Shown here in pieces: positions 36,700 to 49,892 of a stretch of DNA of 64,000 bases. Location of the stretch: assembly GCF_014851395.1 (NCBI RefSeq), contig NW_024040485.1, forward strand, positions 2,243,365 through 2,307,364, written 5' to 3'. A program made the position numbers and the translations under genes. The DNA comes from Micropterus salmoides. Lineage: Eukaryota > Chordata > Actinopteri > Centrarchiformes > Centrarchidae. Position 1 is the stretch's first letter. Each line of letters begins with the position of its first letter. The notes under the pieces were generated by a model, which worked only from the letters and a program-made list of their open reading frames with translations, had not been told where the DNA came from and did not search any database.

Positions 36700-37880
36700 T
36701 GAAAACATCTTTAAAACAGAAAAGCTCAAAGCTCAAATATAATTTTTTTGTCATTAGGGCTAAGAATTGTTTTGAAATGATTTCATATTCAATAAACCAT
36801 TCTACTTTTGAAAAAACTAGTGCATACAATTTATTTTCCTGAGTTTTAGTACAGATACCAAAACAGATTTTTGTAACCCAAATCTGAACATGTTATTCTA
36901 CAACCAACCAAACCAGACCGGTTATTGACCGGACATTGCTAGTTATCACGTTGCTGTGGACAATGTGCGTAAATCACTTCTCTTCTCAGGTGTTAAGGTG
37001 TCTCGGCAGCACAGCGAGGAGCTCATCATGCTCTTTTTCTGCCTTAGAGACACTTATTCTCACTGAGAGGAAGAATGCTTTCATCTGTGTGCAGAGTTGC
37101 TCATCAGCTGAGGGAAGCCTGCAGCGTTTTGGGGAAAAAAGCTGGCAATGATGCTCCTTCATATTCAGAAATGGTGGCAAATGAATAAAACAAGGATAAA
37201 CTGAGTATTGTGATCATGAAAAGGCATTACAACCATCAACAACACTAATCAGTCAAATTTCCAGAAAAGTACTAATTCTTTTTTCAATCCACAAATAAAA
37301 ACGCAGACAGAGATTTTGACTGGGTAGGTGTTTGCTGTAGTTTCCCTCAAACTGTAGCCAGTCAGTTGAATAAAAGCACTTATTACCATGTTTACTCCCA
37401 GTGTAGTGAGCAGGTCTGTGCTCCAAAATGACTGCATGGTGGCGAGGGAGGGAGGGGGGATAATGGGCAAAATGTTCTTTTTATCCCAGCCTGCCGTGTT
37501 TCAGTCACCATGGAAACTAAAATGCCTAACACAGTGGTGCTTCGTTGCCAGAGAATGGCACACATCAGGGGTAAAAATAAAAAAAGATGTTTGGTACTGC
37601 AAACTCAGAGGAATGTGTCAGCATTATGACTTTGCAGAACGTCAGCACCGAGAAATCTGTGGTGTTAAATCACACCTGGGACATTATCAAGGTACATATA
37701 GTCTCTTTTGCTCTTTTTGGATAAACAGTGTTTCAAGATAAAGGTGCCTGACTTCAGCTTTAGAAACTGGTTCTTGTGCCGTCTCCTACCAACAGTCGTC
37801 ACTGGTTTGTTTTAAACATGTACATAATCATTCTCCAATACTAATTTGAGTTGTCAAAATGTAATCAAACCTTAACTATA
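36700..37880. other. no gene seen
   Basis: Anonymous sequence. A single X-box-like GTCACCATGGAAAC lies at about 37503-37516, but it is isolated. Confidence 0.5.
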
Positions 37881-37899
37881 GAGGCGGCAGATCAGAAAA

Positions 37900-38352
37900 C
37901 GCTCATCGGACCAATTTTAAATGGCTTGACCAAACATCTGTTTTGTCAGTTACTGCTGTTGCAGTTTTTTTTGCCTTCAACGGAGCGTTCACAACCCCTC
38001 GCTTTCATTTTATCATGAACCATTTTGTAGACTTCAGTGTTCTTGTGGGGTCCAACATCTGGGAGATGTGGTGTTCTGACCAAATATCTATGAGGCACTT
38101 CAGCTCCCCGCAGGACCAAGTCAACCCGCGATTCATTTTGCGTTGCAGTTGTCACGGAGATGTCTGACAATGCAAAGCGCTACCTGCATGCATGAGGTAG
38201 TGAGGTAATGGCGTAGGGAAAGCCCTTGAAGGGTATGCAATTTGGAACGCTTTACAATAGTGCGGTGTGAACACAAGTGACATATTCAAACTGATTCGGA
38301 ACAGTATCAGTTCCGGGACAAAACAAAATGGTCTAGGTGTGAAAGTACCCTT
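37900..38352 (-). mobile_element. MITE-like fragment
   Basis: Ends 'gtgtgaaagtacccttag', the complement of a common fish MITE terminus (AAGGGTRCTTTCACACC type). The open frames here (37943-38170, both strands) have no domain and are explained by the repeat. Confidence 0.45.
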
Positions 38353-38359
38353 AGATAAA

Positions 38360-39020
38360 GCTTAGCGGAGGACACATTCTGATGATTCAGTGTTTGTTTC
38401 TGTCAGGAGTTGTTTATGAAATGCCAGATACTCACTCCTGCTCTCACATGCCGAAGGTTCAGGTTTTCTGCTATTGTTGTGCTGAAGCGATAAAACCCCA
38501 GATCGTCAGGTGAAGCTGATAACAGATGCAGCTTTTCAGACCTTCAGCTGAACGCTCTTGATTCAGTCCTTCATATTAAGTTGCTGTGAGGTGGCTGTGT
38601 CTCCACTAAGCAGGAGGGTTTCATAAATCCCAGAATAAGACTTATCTTTTGTATATTTAGTTACACTCAGGGGCTCGTTGGATTTTTATCCATTGAGGTC
38701 AAACATTTTTGGAGAAGCTCTTGATGTAAAACTCCAGAGGATTCAGCCTTAATCCAAAGTGAGACTGATGAGGTAATGATGACACCAGTAGATGTCTGGT
38801 ATTATAGTGAATTATGACTGCTGGTGAAATCCTAATAAACTGAGTCTAATACGTAATCAGTTAACCTTTTTAAAACCTTTTTACCTGGTTTTCACTTCCT
38901 TCATTTACAGGCTTATGACAGAGTCACTACATCTTTTCGTTAGGCACAATATATTTTTATTTTCAGGATTACTTACGCAGATCTGTATTGACATACTTGT
39001 AAATGAGCTGATTATATATA
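38360..39020. other. no gene seen
   Basis: Anonymous sequence before the hAT-like MITE. Confidence 0.5.
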
Positions 39021-39026
39021 TATACA

Positions 39027-39826
39027 CAGTGTTGGGCAAGTTACTTCCAAAATGTAATACCTTATAGGTTACTAGATACTGTCATTTTAAAGTAATTAGT
39101 TATATTACAATATTACTGTCTCTGAATTGTAATGCTTTACACTACTTTTGTGTTACTTTAACTGCTATTTAATGGGTGCATTATTCTGAAAGTAAGATGT
39201 GCCTGCACAGGTGGGTTCTAGTGATGTGGCTGGGTCTTTGTCATTAAAATGAACCTTCTGATTAATAGCAGGTGTGTGTGTGTGTGTGTGTGTGTGCGTG
39301 TGTGTGGGGGGGGTGTGAAATAGAATGAATTGTCTCCCCATTAAGAAAGATGCTGTGCACATTTACGCACGAGGTACAGCAGCATTACGTCATTGATTAT
39401 TCAGGATGAATTAAACTAACAGCAGCCTTTCTGATCAGGAAAGTAAATCATTAAAGCAGAAACACATTGCCTATAGAAATCTATTTACGAATGATCCATC
39501 AGGGAAGCTACCGTCTTGTTAAGAGGAGCCGAGCTCCTCTAGTTTGCACCCTGACTACAATCTCGACCATCGGATTCCCGCAATAGGAAATAATGTTACT
39601 CTTACTCATGGATTTGTTTTTCTGGTGCTGAAATGGTTTGCCTTGTTGGTGAATTATTAAATAAACAAAACACCAATTAATTTCAACTTAAAAGGCATTG
39701 TAACATGCGTTACTGAGATTGTAATGGGTAAAATAGTACCAAATTTATTTAGTGATGCATTATATGAAAAAAAAGCAAACATTACTGTAATTGCGTTACT
39801 TTTGTAACGCGTTACTCCCAACGCTG
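39027..39826. mobile_element. hAT-like MITE, both ends present
   Basis: 'cagtgttgggcaagttac' (39027) and 'gcgttactcccaacgctg' (to 39826) are inverted termini. The flanks are TATATACA and TATATATA, compatible with an 8-bp duplication, but the TA-rich site makes this weak. The body contains a GT microsatellite (39271-39306). It shares inner motifs with the 9.0-kb relic. No transposase. Confidence 0.75.
39271..39306. repeat. (GT)n microsatellite
   Basis: GT run with one CG interruption, followed by a G run. Confidence 0.9.
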
Positions 39827-40147
39827 TATATATATATATATAATAAGGACCACAATCAACAGATACGATTAAATGATTTATTGATAAACAAACAGAAGAT
39901 GTATGATGCTTGCAGTAGCTGAAGAGACATTCTAAAGCGTTGTGGGAAAGCTACGATAGGGAAATCCGCCGTAGCGCCCTGGCACGACGGACCCCCATAT
40001 AACCCTATGTAGATGAAGGAGATGAGGAGACTGGACAGAGAAAGGGGTGAGCGAAGAATAGGAAGTGCATTGTGTGGTTATTTATGGAAATGCCGGGAGT
40101 GACATCGTTGATGTGTGGTCCCGCTCCTGAAACTCTGCTGGTAGCCC

Positions 40148-40150
<3 letters not shown>

Positions 40151-40190
<40 letters not shown>

Positions 40191-40198
40191 CATACATA
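40151..40198. repeat. (TA)n/(CATA)n microsatellite
   Basis: TA run ending in CATA units. Confidence 0.95.
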
Positions 40199-40299
40199 AA
40201 TGTCCTACCAGCGTTTGCTCCTCTCTCTCCCCCTTGCCGCGCAGCCCCGCCCCTCCCTCTGCATCTGCACGCAGCCGTCTACTCACAAAGTCTCTAACA

Positions 40300-40540
40300 A
40301 TATGGAGGGAGAGACACTGCTGGTCGACACTGCTGAACTGGCTTGTAAAAAGAAAAAAATAACAGTTCAGTCAGTGTTTCCCACACATACACTTTACTAG
40401 CCCAGGTATATTTGCCGACACATTTTTCAGAAAGAAAGACATTATGTTACAGGTCGCGACACGGTGGACATTTTACAAGCACGGACCAGGTAAAGCGACA
40501 GTGAACACACCAGTGCAGATTCGATAGCTACCACGTTTTG
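40300..40540. repeat. fish hAT-related repeat fragment
   Basis: 'cagtgtttcccacacataca' (about 40372-40391) is a typical hAT terminus. The preceding 'gacactgctgaactggcttg' matches the sequence usually found beside it in fish. Boundaries not resolved. Confidence 0.35.
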
Positions 40541-40544
40541 TTTG

Positions 40545-42415
40545 TTTTAGCCCTCCTCAACATGTGTCTCAGCTGCTGCTGTGAACGGTATCACGGGAGG
40601 AAAAGTCCAGAAGACAAGTTCTGTTTTATTTTGTTGACTTTATACAACGTAGCATACTACTGATAGAGAAAGTCACAAGAGCAGATATACAGGGAGGGAG
40701 AGACGGAAAGAAGCGGGACACTCTGATGTGTTTGCAGTAGAGGTACGGTGAAATAACATTGTGTAAACATAACCCTAAAAAATAAGTAAGTAAAAAGCTG
40801 TAAGGACTGTGATTCAGTGTGGAACAAGTGCTTTTCTCTGGCTCACGCTCATTGGTCCTTGGCCTTACAGACTGTCTGAGGGAAAACTGTGTGATGGATT
40901 CATCTGGCTGGTTTTCTACAGCATTAATCCAGACTGACACAGGATGATTGGGACTTGTACAACACATTCTAATCACATACTAATTAAAGGATGTGAAATT
41001 GAAAGAGCAGTCTCTCGTGTGCAGATTTTTCACAGAGGAACCCACTAATCACGAAAAAAAACACAAAACGTGTGCATGTTGTAGATTCACGTTATCAGAG
41101 AAACATAAAGCATAAAATCTGAGACAAGTATGAACCAAACCCTCGGGAAGATGCAGAAACAAAACCAAATGCACACTCCTTCATGAGAAGAGACACAGCT
41201 GGCACTTAACAGCAGAAACCAATTAAACTAACTGAAGATCCTCCAAGAGCAAAGTGGGAAACACTCATTTGTTTGAAGCACAACATTGAACACTGGGCTA
41301 GTGCGATTTGTCATTAAATATTGATTACATCACTATTTTGCAAAATGAAATGAATCACACAAAAATGTATTAAATAAGAAATTACAAAAGAAATCAGTGC
41401 AGTTTCAATAATGTCCATCCAGCCAGAAATAAACAGTTGCCCTTGACAACACGCTTACACAAAACACAGCAAGAATGACACTGCAACACTGAAAAAACAA
41501 ACAAACAAGTTCTTGCCAAAAAAGTAGGAGAAAATATTGTCTATAGTGCTGCATTCAGTTTAATGTACATTTCGTCGCAATTCAATTACAGATTCGATTT
41601 GGCCTGGATTTTAAAACCAGGACACAGAGATGGGCAGGACATTTTCTCACGAGTTGGGATCATTAGGATTTTATTGACACACTTGTATTGGTAATCTTTA
41701 TTGGTTCAGTCCTTTATCGATGCTCTTATCAGTCCCATTTATTACTAAATTGCATATATTATTAAAAAAAATAATTTAGCATTTATTATTAACTAAATGT
41801 TGTTTCTAGAGCAGCAACAGCCACCAGCTCAGTTTATAATGTGCCATATTTTAATGTACTGGCAAACTAAGCTGAACAGTCACTAAAAACAGAGAACTTT
41901 CACTTTAGCTTGTTTGTAACAATAAGCTAGCTATTAGCTGAACTAGAGCTCTGTTTGTGTAAAACCAAAAGTTGGATGAGAGACTCAGCAGATTAAAACA
42001 AGTGTTTATGCTTATTAAGCAGGTGTGTAAAGTATTGTCTTTTTACTCGCTAAGTCTTTATTGAACCACGTACATACCATACATACACTAACCAGCGTAG
42101 TTGTTGTCAATGTCTGCTGATCAGCTGGCTGACTTCGATCCTGTGTGCGAGTGTGCGAGTGTGCATGTGGGTGGAGGCACTCTGCAGGCACAGAGGAGCG
42201 GAGAGGCTGCAGGTCAGACAGTTGTTGAGCCTTGATTGGCGGTGATCGGTACAGCACATGTGAAACTCAACCATGATGATAAGCAAATAATATAGTTCAC
42301 TCTTTACTTCCATGTAGGTTCCATGCACTATACATGTAGTTGTGCTTTTGTTGTCATATCTATTAGATTATGTGCTGGGCTACATGGAGGTTGCTTCAGG
42401 CGGTTGTGGCCCGTG
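40545..42415. other. about 1.9 kb without a recognisable gene
   Basis: Anonymous AT-rich sequence. The minus-strand frame at 40626-40976 (116 codons) has no recognisable domain. Confidence 0.5.
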
Positions 42416-42419
42416 GCCG

Positions 42420-42620
42420 CCAATTCAATGGTCAAAGGTCAGCTCTCAACATTATCAGTGCTCATAAATATTACTGTGTACATATTTCCACACTCCTTTA
42501 TATTTTTATATTTTCTACTTGCCAACTTTTTTAGTATTATTTCTATTTCTTTAATGCCTTGATTAGCAATGTGAGCAACTGTAACACAACAATTTCCTCT
42601 GGGATCAATAAAAAAGTATT
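42420..42620 (+). repeat. LINE 3'-end fragment
   Basis: Ends 'acaatttcctctgggatcaa' and 'taaaaaagtatttc', the typical 3' tail of a fish LINE of the L2/Rex type. Heavily 5' truncated. Confidence 0.6.
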
Positions 42621-42849
42621 TCAGGTTCTGACTTGCAGATCATGTTTGTACGTCCCAATTTCTGGATTAGTGGCCCGTGCACCGACCACTGCACTACAGG
42701 TTGTGTCCTAAAAAAAGTGTAAATATGGGTCGTAATTAGCTATCTAATAGTTGATTGGAACACACACCTTGCAACACCTGATTTATTGTGATAATTAAAT
42801 TGTTGAAGAGGATCGATCTCACAACATTTTAGGTAAGATTAAAGTGGCT

Positions 42850-42991
42850 CAGGTGGAAATAGCTCATTCTAAGGTAATAACGTAATGGTTCATTATGTAT
42901 GGTCTTTATACACCACTGAAAACACAGTTATGGAAATAATATTGCATTTCTGTCAGTAGATCCTCAGAAATATTACACACTGTACCTTTAA
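42850..42991 (-). mobile_element. TTAA-type MITE fragment, family B copy 1
   Basis: 'ctcattctaaggtaataacg' and 'tttctgtcagtagatcctca' end in 'cacactgtacctttaa'. The same layout is seen at 45470-45747 and, in the other direction, at 58313. Ends in TTAA. Confidence 0.65.
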
Positions 42992-42999
42992 GAAGATGC

Positions 43000-44055
43000 T
43001 ATTCCAAAGGTGGATATTTCACGCCACTGTTGGTGGGGACAATAAAAACGCACTGGACTAGTAGAGAACGAGAACTGTTAACCGTTTGTGTACCAAATAC
43101 ATTATATATTATACATTATCATTATTACTAGACACTGACATATAATTTATATTTACATTTTTGGTATTTGCAAAAAATATTGGTGAGGACATGTCTCAGC
43201 TTAATTCTACACCCTCATGCCATTCACACTGTTGTCAGCTCCATATACCACAGAAAATAAAGGGTTGTCTCAAGGACAGCTGTGTTAACACTTCAGTTCA
43301 GTCCAAGTAGCTAAACAAGTATTTTTGTATTACAGCCTGACAGCATTTTTCCGATGTCATGTATTTTTGTGATACTCCACACTTAATTCAATCACTGTCA
43401 TCTGGTCTTTAGTAGTAGGAAGAGTTTATGACCAACTCGTAATATTTCTACTCATGCTGAACCAGTTTATTTTTATATAGACTTTTTTGATTTGAGATGG
43501 ATGTGTGTGTCCATGACAGACTTTAGCATGTTATTGGAAAGGTTCTGTGCAGAGGAATTCCTTCCTAAACAAACAACCACAAAAAAACAAAAAAACAAAA
43601 AAACGTACAAAGAAAGAAGAAGAAAAACGATGGACCTTGAAGTCAAAGTGTGACTTTTGTCCTCAGAGATAGATGGCGCTTCATTTTGGACCACTCCTCT
43701 GGTCCAGTCCTGTCAGCTCAAGTAAAGAATGACCCTCAGTGGATATAAAAGCAGTGTGAGTTTTGAAAAATGCAGCAGCAGGCGATAGATTGGGAGGATG
43801 AATGAAGGTCAGAAAGAAAGTATTTGTATATGTCTGCATATACAGCCTGTGTATTATATTTTGCATACATTGCATTTCCATAACTGAGGTCATGTGTGCA
43901 TCATGGTGTCATGCAGTCAAGGTTAGAGGACAGTTCTGCATGTTTCAGCCCATTTACTACTAATCCCTAATTCTTCACAGTTAACCGTTTTGCAGTGCAT
44001 GCTGCTGTGTTTCAGAAATGTTGATGTATTTTGTCTACAGTTCAAAGCATCCATT
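43000..44055. other. no gene seen
   Basis: Anonymous sequence between two repeat fragments, with an A-rich 'caaaaaaacaaaaaaac' tract near 43580-43605. Confidence 0.5.
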
Positions 44056-44060
44056 CATAT

Positions 44061-44285
44061 GGGGCGGCTGTGGCTCAGGAGGTAGAGCCGGTTGGCCGTT
44101 AATCGGAAGGTCGGCGGTTCAATACTGAACCCCGAATTGCCCCTGGCGGCTGTTCCACCAGTGTATGAGTGAGTGTGAATGTTAGTTTCCGTTTGAGCAC
44201 TTAGGCTTAGGTGACTGGTGAATGCAGATGTAGTGTAAAAGCGCTTTGAGTGGTCGAAAAGACTAGAAAGGCGCTATACAAGTAT
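44061..44285 (+). repeat. tRNA-derived SINE
   Basis: The head reads like a tRNA: A-box-like 'tggctcaggaggtagagccg' and B-box-like 'cggttcaatactg'. It is followed by 'ttgcccctggcggctgttcc' and 'ccaccagtgtatgagtg', and ends 'aaaagcgctttgagtggtcg' and 'aaaggcgctatacaagta'. This full head-to-tail order is that of a common fish SINE, which relies on a LINE for mobility. Confidence 0.8.
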
Positions 44286-44609
44286 GGAGCTTTTACATTC
44301 ATATCCATTTCCGAATAGTATGAAAATGTATTATCAGAGTCGAGATGTATTCCCTCATCATGAACATCAGTTTCTATTGTTTTTGTTATATTATTTTTGT
44401 AGGATATGGTAATGCAGTGCAGACTTTTCAAATAATTCTGCATGAAACCTGCAGATCATTTTCTTAGTTAATGAATTTTTTGGTAGAAAATAGTGAAAAA
44501 TACCCATCCCAACCTTTGTTGACATCATCAGGATTGTCTGATCAGTAGGTACATAAGAATATTCATTTTGCAATGATATAAAATAGAGAAAAAAAAAATT
44601 GTTTAAACG

Positions 44610-44700
44610 ATTTGTCTGTAAAGATTCTCAGTCCAGGTCATATCTAGGTTAAACATATTCTAGTATCTTCAAACGAGTCCAGTTGCCCTTGATTTCTCCT
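44610..44700. repeat. repeat with rearranged halves, copy 1
   Basis: Block A ('agattctcagtccaggtcat', 44622-44641) and block B reversed ('gtatcttcaaacgagtccag' and 14 further bases, 44663-44696) match parts of 45895-45969. There block B runs in the opposite direction relative to A. Confidence 0.6.
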
Positions 44701-45469
44701 TAAACGGGTAAACTATGTAATTGCTTTAACAGTCTTATTTTTTGTTGATCAACTCATCAATTAATCAATTAATTGTTGCTGCTCTAAATGTATGACACAT
44801 CTCAAGAAATTTGTGTGGCTGTAATAGATTTTTATATTGTGCATAAATGAATGAAACATGTAAGATGTGTTTTTTTGGGTGCTTTACCTCTGCTGTTTCA
44901 GTGTAATTCACTGCTGTCGTAAATTAAGCTGGCTGATCTGAACTCACGTTATATAAAGTTTTATTGCAAATAATATTCATCAGCTATTTGTCTCGCGAAC
45001 GTAACCGGCACATTTCTGTCCACGTAGCAAAGCCAAGTCACAGCACAGGAGAATAACTTCTCTCGGTGATTATAGCCAGCTTCCAGCTAAAGCTATCAAA
45101 CAACAGTTTTCATTTGCATCGCTAAAGTTGCACTAACTTAATTACCTGTCCAGCAGAAAACAGACAACTTCAACGCAGCTTTGAAAACATGCGTCTCTCA
45201 TCAGAACCTTCCATCTGGGAAAATCTACAACGAATATATTCTTGATTTCTGCTGTCATCTGTCCCTACGTCACCTGGCTTCATCATGTTTTCACTTCTTT
45301 GACGATGCCGATTTATGTTCCATTGGCTTGTGCTAAATAATGCGTGAGTCCTCCATTTGTCTCTGTATATTATTATTATTTCCTCTTCTTCTTTGTATGC
45401 ATTCAACGTAGGGATGAGCATCTACACTGCCAGAATACAAGAAGTACAACAAAAACATAGTGACAAAAC

Positions 45470-45747
45470 GTACTCTGTAGAGCAGTTTGTCCATTTTGGG
45501 ATACTGTAGAAACATGGCGACGCAACATGGCGACTTCCATGTATGAGGGCTCGTGGTTATGTAGATAAAAATGACTCATTCTAAGGTAATAAAAACATAA
45601 CGGTTTGATATGTAATGTCTTTATGAAGCGTAACATAACATAGTTATGACGTAGTATGTTATGATAGTTATAACGTAATATAGTTATGGATCTTATATTA
45701 CATTTCTGTCAATAGATCCTCCTAAATATTACACACCGAACCTTTAA
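45470..45747 (-). mobile_element. TTAA-type MITE fragment, family B copy 2
   Basis: 'atgtagataaaaatgactca' and 'ctcattctaaggtaataaaa' through 'atttctgtcaatagatcctc' to 'acacaccgaacctttaa', ending in TTAA at 45744-45747. Same family as 42.9 kb and 58.3 kb. The far end is unclear. Confidence 0.65.
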
Positions 45748-45894
45748 AGAGTAACCCATGCTAAATTCACTTTTAGAGTTTCTAAAATACTGTCCACAGT
45801 CACTATATTATACTATAATCTGAACTCTATGGAGTTCATTGCCGCCACAGTTTTTGCGTCCTATGGAAAAACAATCATTCTGTCATGTCTATGA

Positions 45895-45969
45895 AGATTC
45901 TCAGTCATCCAGGTCATAGTTATCCAACGAAGGTTGAAATCAAGGGCAACTGGACTTGGTTGAAGATAC
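45895..45969. repeat. repeat with rearranged halves, copy 2
   Basis: Block A 45895-45917 and block B 45936-45969 ('gaaatcaagggcaactggac' and onward). B is inverted relative to the copy at 44.6 kb. Confidence 0.6.
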
Positions 45970-46029
45970 TGGATACCCTCATCCAAAGGACTTCTTCAGT
46001 TCTGACTGACTGGCACTGAAACTCAGCTA

Positions 46030-47560
46030 TTTAATCATTCTGTCATGTGAGCCAAAAAACTGTGGTTGCATTTTCTCGTAGTCGGCATCTTCTAAAGGCA
46101 GAGTTCATAGAACCGTAGTTACATATAACTAAATTATATCAATAACTACGTTATATGAATAACTAACTATACGAATAACTATTTTTGGTGCCTTTCCAAA
46201 TATGGTGTAATTAAAGAAGATATCTAGAGTGAGTGAAAAACTGTGTTTGCAGCCACTCTGCCACATCCATTATCCTGTCACTCCTCATTCCTTCTGCCAC
46301 ATAATGTAAGCTAACATAAGTGGAACATACGGCTGTAAACTATTATCTTGGCTGTCAATGAGAGACGTTTGCCACTTTAAATGACCCTCTGGTGCCAAAT
46401 GTCTGGGTACTTGCTTCACTGGAGTCACAGAAAAAGACCTTTTGGGTTATACACATGAGTGAACGCAAAGCAATTAGGCGTCTGGTGTAGACAGGAGATA
46501 AGATGCAGGGACGATGGAGAAAAGTACTATCACAGGATTTGAAAGCATTTTTTTTTTTTTTGATTATATGAATGTCTTTTAGCGAAAATGGGTGCTAAGC
46601 TTCTCTTTAAGTTTAAATCATCTCCCCCTCTTCCTTTTTGCCTTCATGGCTGATGGATTTATCTGGTGAAATCATAAAAGATCAGAGACTTCACCTGGAT
46701 TCACCTCAATGTTATCAGCTGATTCCTAGATGGCCGTGTTTCTATTATCCAGACTTTACGATAAGAAACCTCAGCTTTTTCAGATTCTCAGATTCCCTGT
46801 CAAGATTCTGCCTGGTTTGTTGAGCGCTTGTGTTTTTTATGGCAAACCACGTTCGCGCCATCCACCCTGATCTCTAAAGTTTTCCTCTCTTCACCCTCTG
46901 GAACACACATACACTCAACAAGAAAATCTGTCTTCTCCCTCTGAGGCAGGGGTGATGAATTGGCTCAGCGGCTGTGCCAAAACACAACTCTGCAGGGACA
47001 CTGCAGGGTCACAGCGTGATTCCCACTAACTCATGAACTGCACAGAGTTCCTGATGCGAGGTGTTAAACATAGTCAGATAATACATACCTGTACATAAAG
47101 AAAACTGAATTTGCTGCTGTGGTTGGAACTCATCTGACTCAAAGCAGGTTAAAAAACGTTAACGAACCTTTATAGTAACAGCCATTTTTAAATGTTAAAC
47201 ATTTTTAAATATTAATAAATAACTCATTAATTATTTTGGTACATTTTACATCCATGTCTAGATTTTCACATTTATTTAGTGGACTTTACTAAATATGGGA
47301 ACTGTCTTGTCCCTGAAAAGTCCCAGGTATTAATAATAGGCTGGCCTTGATAAGTCAGAGTTACTGAGTGTGTAGTATATCTACTGTAGCTGTAATGTGC
47401 AAGTATGTGTTTGCAGGTAAGTGTATATGTTTATTGACAGGTTAAGGACATATAAACACTTAAAGTTTAATACAGAATATGTACAGTAGGTCTTTGTTGA
47501 GTTTGATTAATCTTGTCTTAATGCCCTTCAGCATGTTTATTCTAAATATTCTTTATTCTT
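46030..47560. other. about 1.5 kb without a recognisable gene
   Basis: Anonymous. 46090-46190 has tandem-like 'aataactacgttatatgaat' units. Confidence 0.5.
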
Positions 47561-47563
47561 ATC

Positions 47564-48769
47564 TTAAAGGGATGCTATGCGATTCTGCAGAGAGTTTGTT
47601 GATATTTGTTGATAGAGTCCAACTGCCAAACAAACATTCCCCTCCCTTCAATGCTCCTTCGGAAGCTCCTCAATAAGAGGGCATGTTTTTGCAGCACTGT
47701 AGAAGGTGTGACAACAAGCCTGACAATATTTTAATATGTATTGAAACAAAATACTTTTCTAAGCCTAAATCTAAGATTCGGAGTGTAGTTTATTTATCTG
47801 TAGGATTATCGAGAGGAACTTCAATAGTTACAATTAGTGAACAAACATCATCAAACGAATGACGTGTAAGCTCACAAACACAGCATCCAAAACAAAACAG
47901 AGTAAAAAACTAGAAGGTTATTTGAAATAGTTTGTACAAAGATACAGTGACTGATAAGAGTTGGGAAGCACAGGAGTGACTGTTTATCTCCAGAGCCGAA
48001 GTCAAAGCTAACTTTGGGGCTAACCTCCTTCACTCTTTATTCAACAGTTGGCAGCAACACACAGGAGCTCCTCTTTAGTCCTGAGAAGCTGAAGTCATTA
48101 TTCAACAGCCACTGTAACTTCTACTGTACATTTACTGCTGAACAAGCCTTATTGCTGACCCGTTTCTCTCTATTCACTGGGACACCCGTTCACACACATG
48201 CTCCTCTACCACACACACTCTGACTACTGAGGCAAAGCTAACAAAGCTAATCAGCTGGGATCATCACAAACATGACACAGACAGATAAGACAGTAATACT
48301 GAAGCTGACATTACTCACCTGTCCAGTAGAAACAGAGCAACTCAGCATCGGTTTTCATTCCTTTCAAATCTCGTAGATTTATCCAGCATTGGAACACTTC
48401 ACAGATGTTAACAGAGGTCTTCCCCCTCGCCTGGTCATATAACTTGTTTCACAATTCCTCAGACCTTTCCCTCTGTGGCTGTATCTCAGTCATCTTCACA
48501 GCTATAGAGTCCCGTAATGAGTCTGTCATGTTCGAACTTACTGCTGTTTGTTTACGTTATCTCTACCACTGCTCCGAGCGTGCCACCGCCACCTGCTGCT
48601 CGCTCCGAGCAGCTTTGTTTGTGCTCAATTTACAGACCCAGGGCTGTGTAGGAAAACCAGATTTTTTTTCAGAGCACACGAAAAACGGAGAGCTTATCTA
48701 CCCATGAGGAAATATTCGCCAAATTTAACAAAACATGTATTGGATAAGAATCACAAAGTATCCCTTTAA
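47564..48769. mobile_element. TTAA-type MITE, full length
   Basis: Bounded by TTAA on both sides (47564-47567 and 48766-48769). The inverted termini are 'agggatgctatgcgattct' (left) and 'agaatcacaaagtatccct' (right), differing at three positions. TTAA duplications occur in the piggyBac and Kolobok superfamilies; the AGGG start favours Kolobok. The 1206-bp body has no transposase-like frame, so the plus-strand frames at 48405-48769 are not called as genes. Confidence 0.85.
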
Positions 48770-48978
48770 TTGAGTAAATAAAGCATTTGGACTGAACCAT
48801 CAGTAAAATGGAACCAATTGCGTTTGATTGGGTGGCAGGTTCCTGGATGTTTGTTGCCCATGAAGAGTAGCAGTGTCTAGATCAAAATGTATATTGACTG
48901 GAGGAGCTAGGGCTGTGCTGGAGTCAAGGTTTGTGTCTTGTCCGAAAAAGACCTTCGTTTTTCTCCAAAGCAGCATTA

Positions 48979-49529
48979 GGGCTTGTATCCACCAAAGCAT
49001 TTTTTACCAGCTGAACACGCCAGCTGCTCTTCTGAAAATGCCTAGCTGAGAGTGCTAGGGTGCACTTTGGAGGCACAGCGTTTTCTTCGGCTGAGACGGT
49101 TTGGTTACTATGATACATAATATCCGTGAAAGTGATGTTCTGCAAGTAGGCTACCTAATTTTACTGAATCTAAAAATGTCACCACAAAGTAGGGTAGGCC
49201 TACTTGCTCTGGCCCTTGCTCTGCATGAAGAGAAAGCTGAAACATTTTGTGGGCGATTAAACACCTTGTTTTGTTCAAGAGCTGGGGCTCCTGTACTGTG
49301 ATTCAAGGGCTGGGTAAAAACTAATAGTGACGAGCACTGCGTTTTGCCCAAAGTTGATTTTAAAAAACGTTCAGTGCCCAGTCACCAATGCCCAGCGTGG
49401 AATACACGCTCAGCGCCTCGTCACACTACTGGCGTTTTTACCATGTTGTAAATATGCGGCGATCCCATTGCAATTAATTGAAAAGGACGCTGGCTTCAGG
49501 AAAAAAAATGCTTTGGTGGACACAGCCCC
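48979..49529. mobile_element. PIF/Harbinger-like MITE
   Basis: Termini 'gggcttgtatccaccaaagc' (left) and 'gctttggtggacacagcccc' (right) are inverted copies over about 25 bp with few changes. TTA flanks the element on both sides (48976-48978 and 49530-49532), the 3-bp duplication of PIF/Harbinger. About 0.55 kb, non-coding; the open frames on both strands in this interval are explained by it. Confidence 0.8.
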
Positions 49530-49892
49530 TTATTGAGCTCTACCCTTTCTGGTGAAATAAAGTCAGTGCTTATCGATGTAGACATGAATTAGCATCTCAG
49601 AAGAAAAATCATTGGCAAAGAGCGGGTACCAAAGTTTTTCAGTTGACTGCTAGTACATGTTTAACTCTACTGAAGTAAACTTTTGAAAGATGTCTTTTTA
49701 ATTGGATAATGTAATTATTAATTGTAATGGATAGGGATGTGCATGTCACTGAGGCCAATGCAATATGCATCTGGATGCATTGCCAATGATCTGATACATT
49801 AAAGATAACATATGAAGCAACTACCAGTGTGGTAGGATACAATTCACCCCATTGGAATTCAACATTTCATAAAACTGAGCCTGGACCTTGCC

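Noticed and set aside
38195..38210. let-7-like 'tgaggtagt'
   Set aside because: Only nine bases match; the rest of the mature sequence and a hairpin partner are missing.
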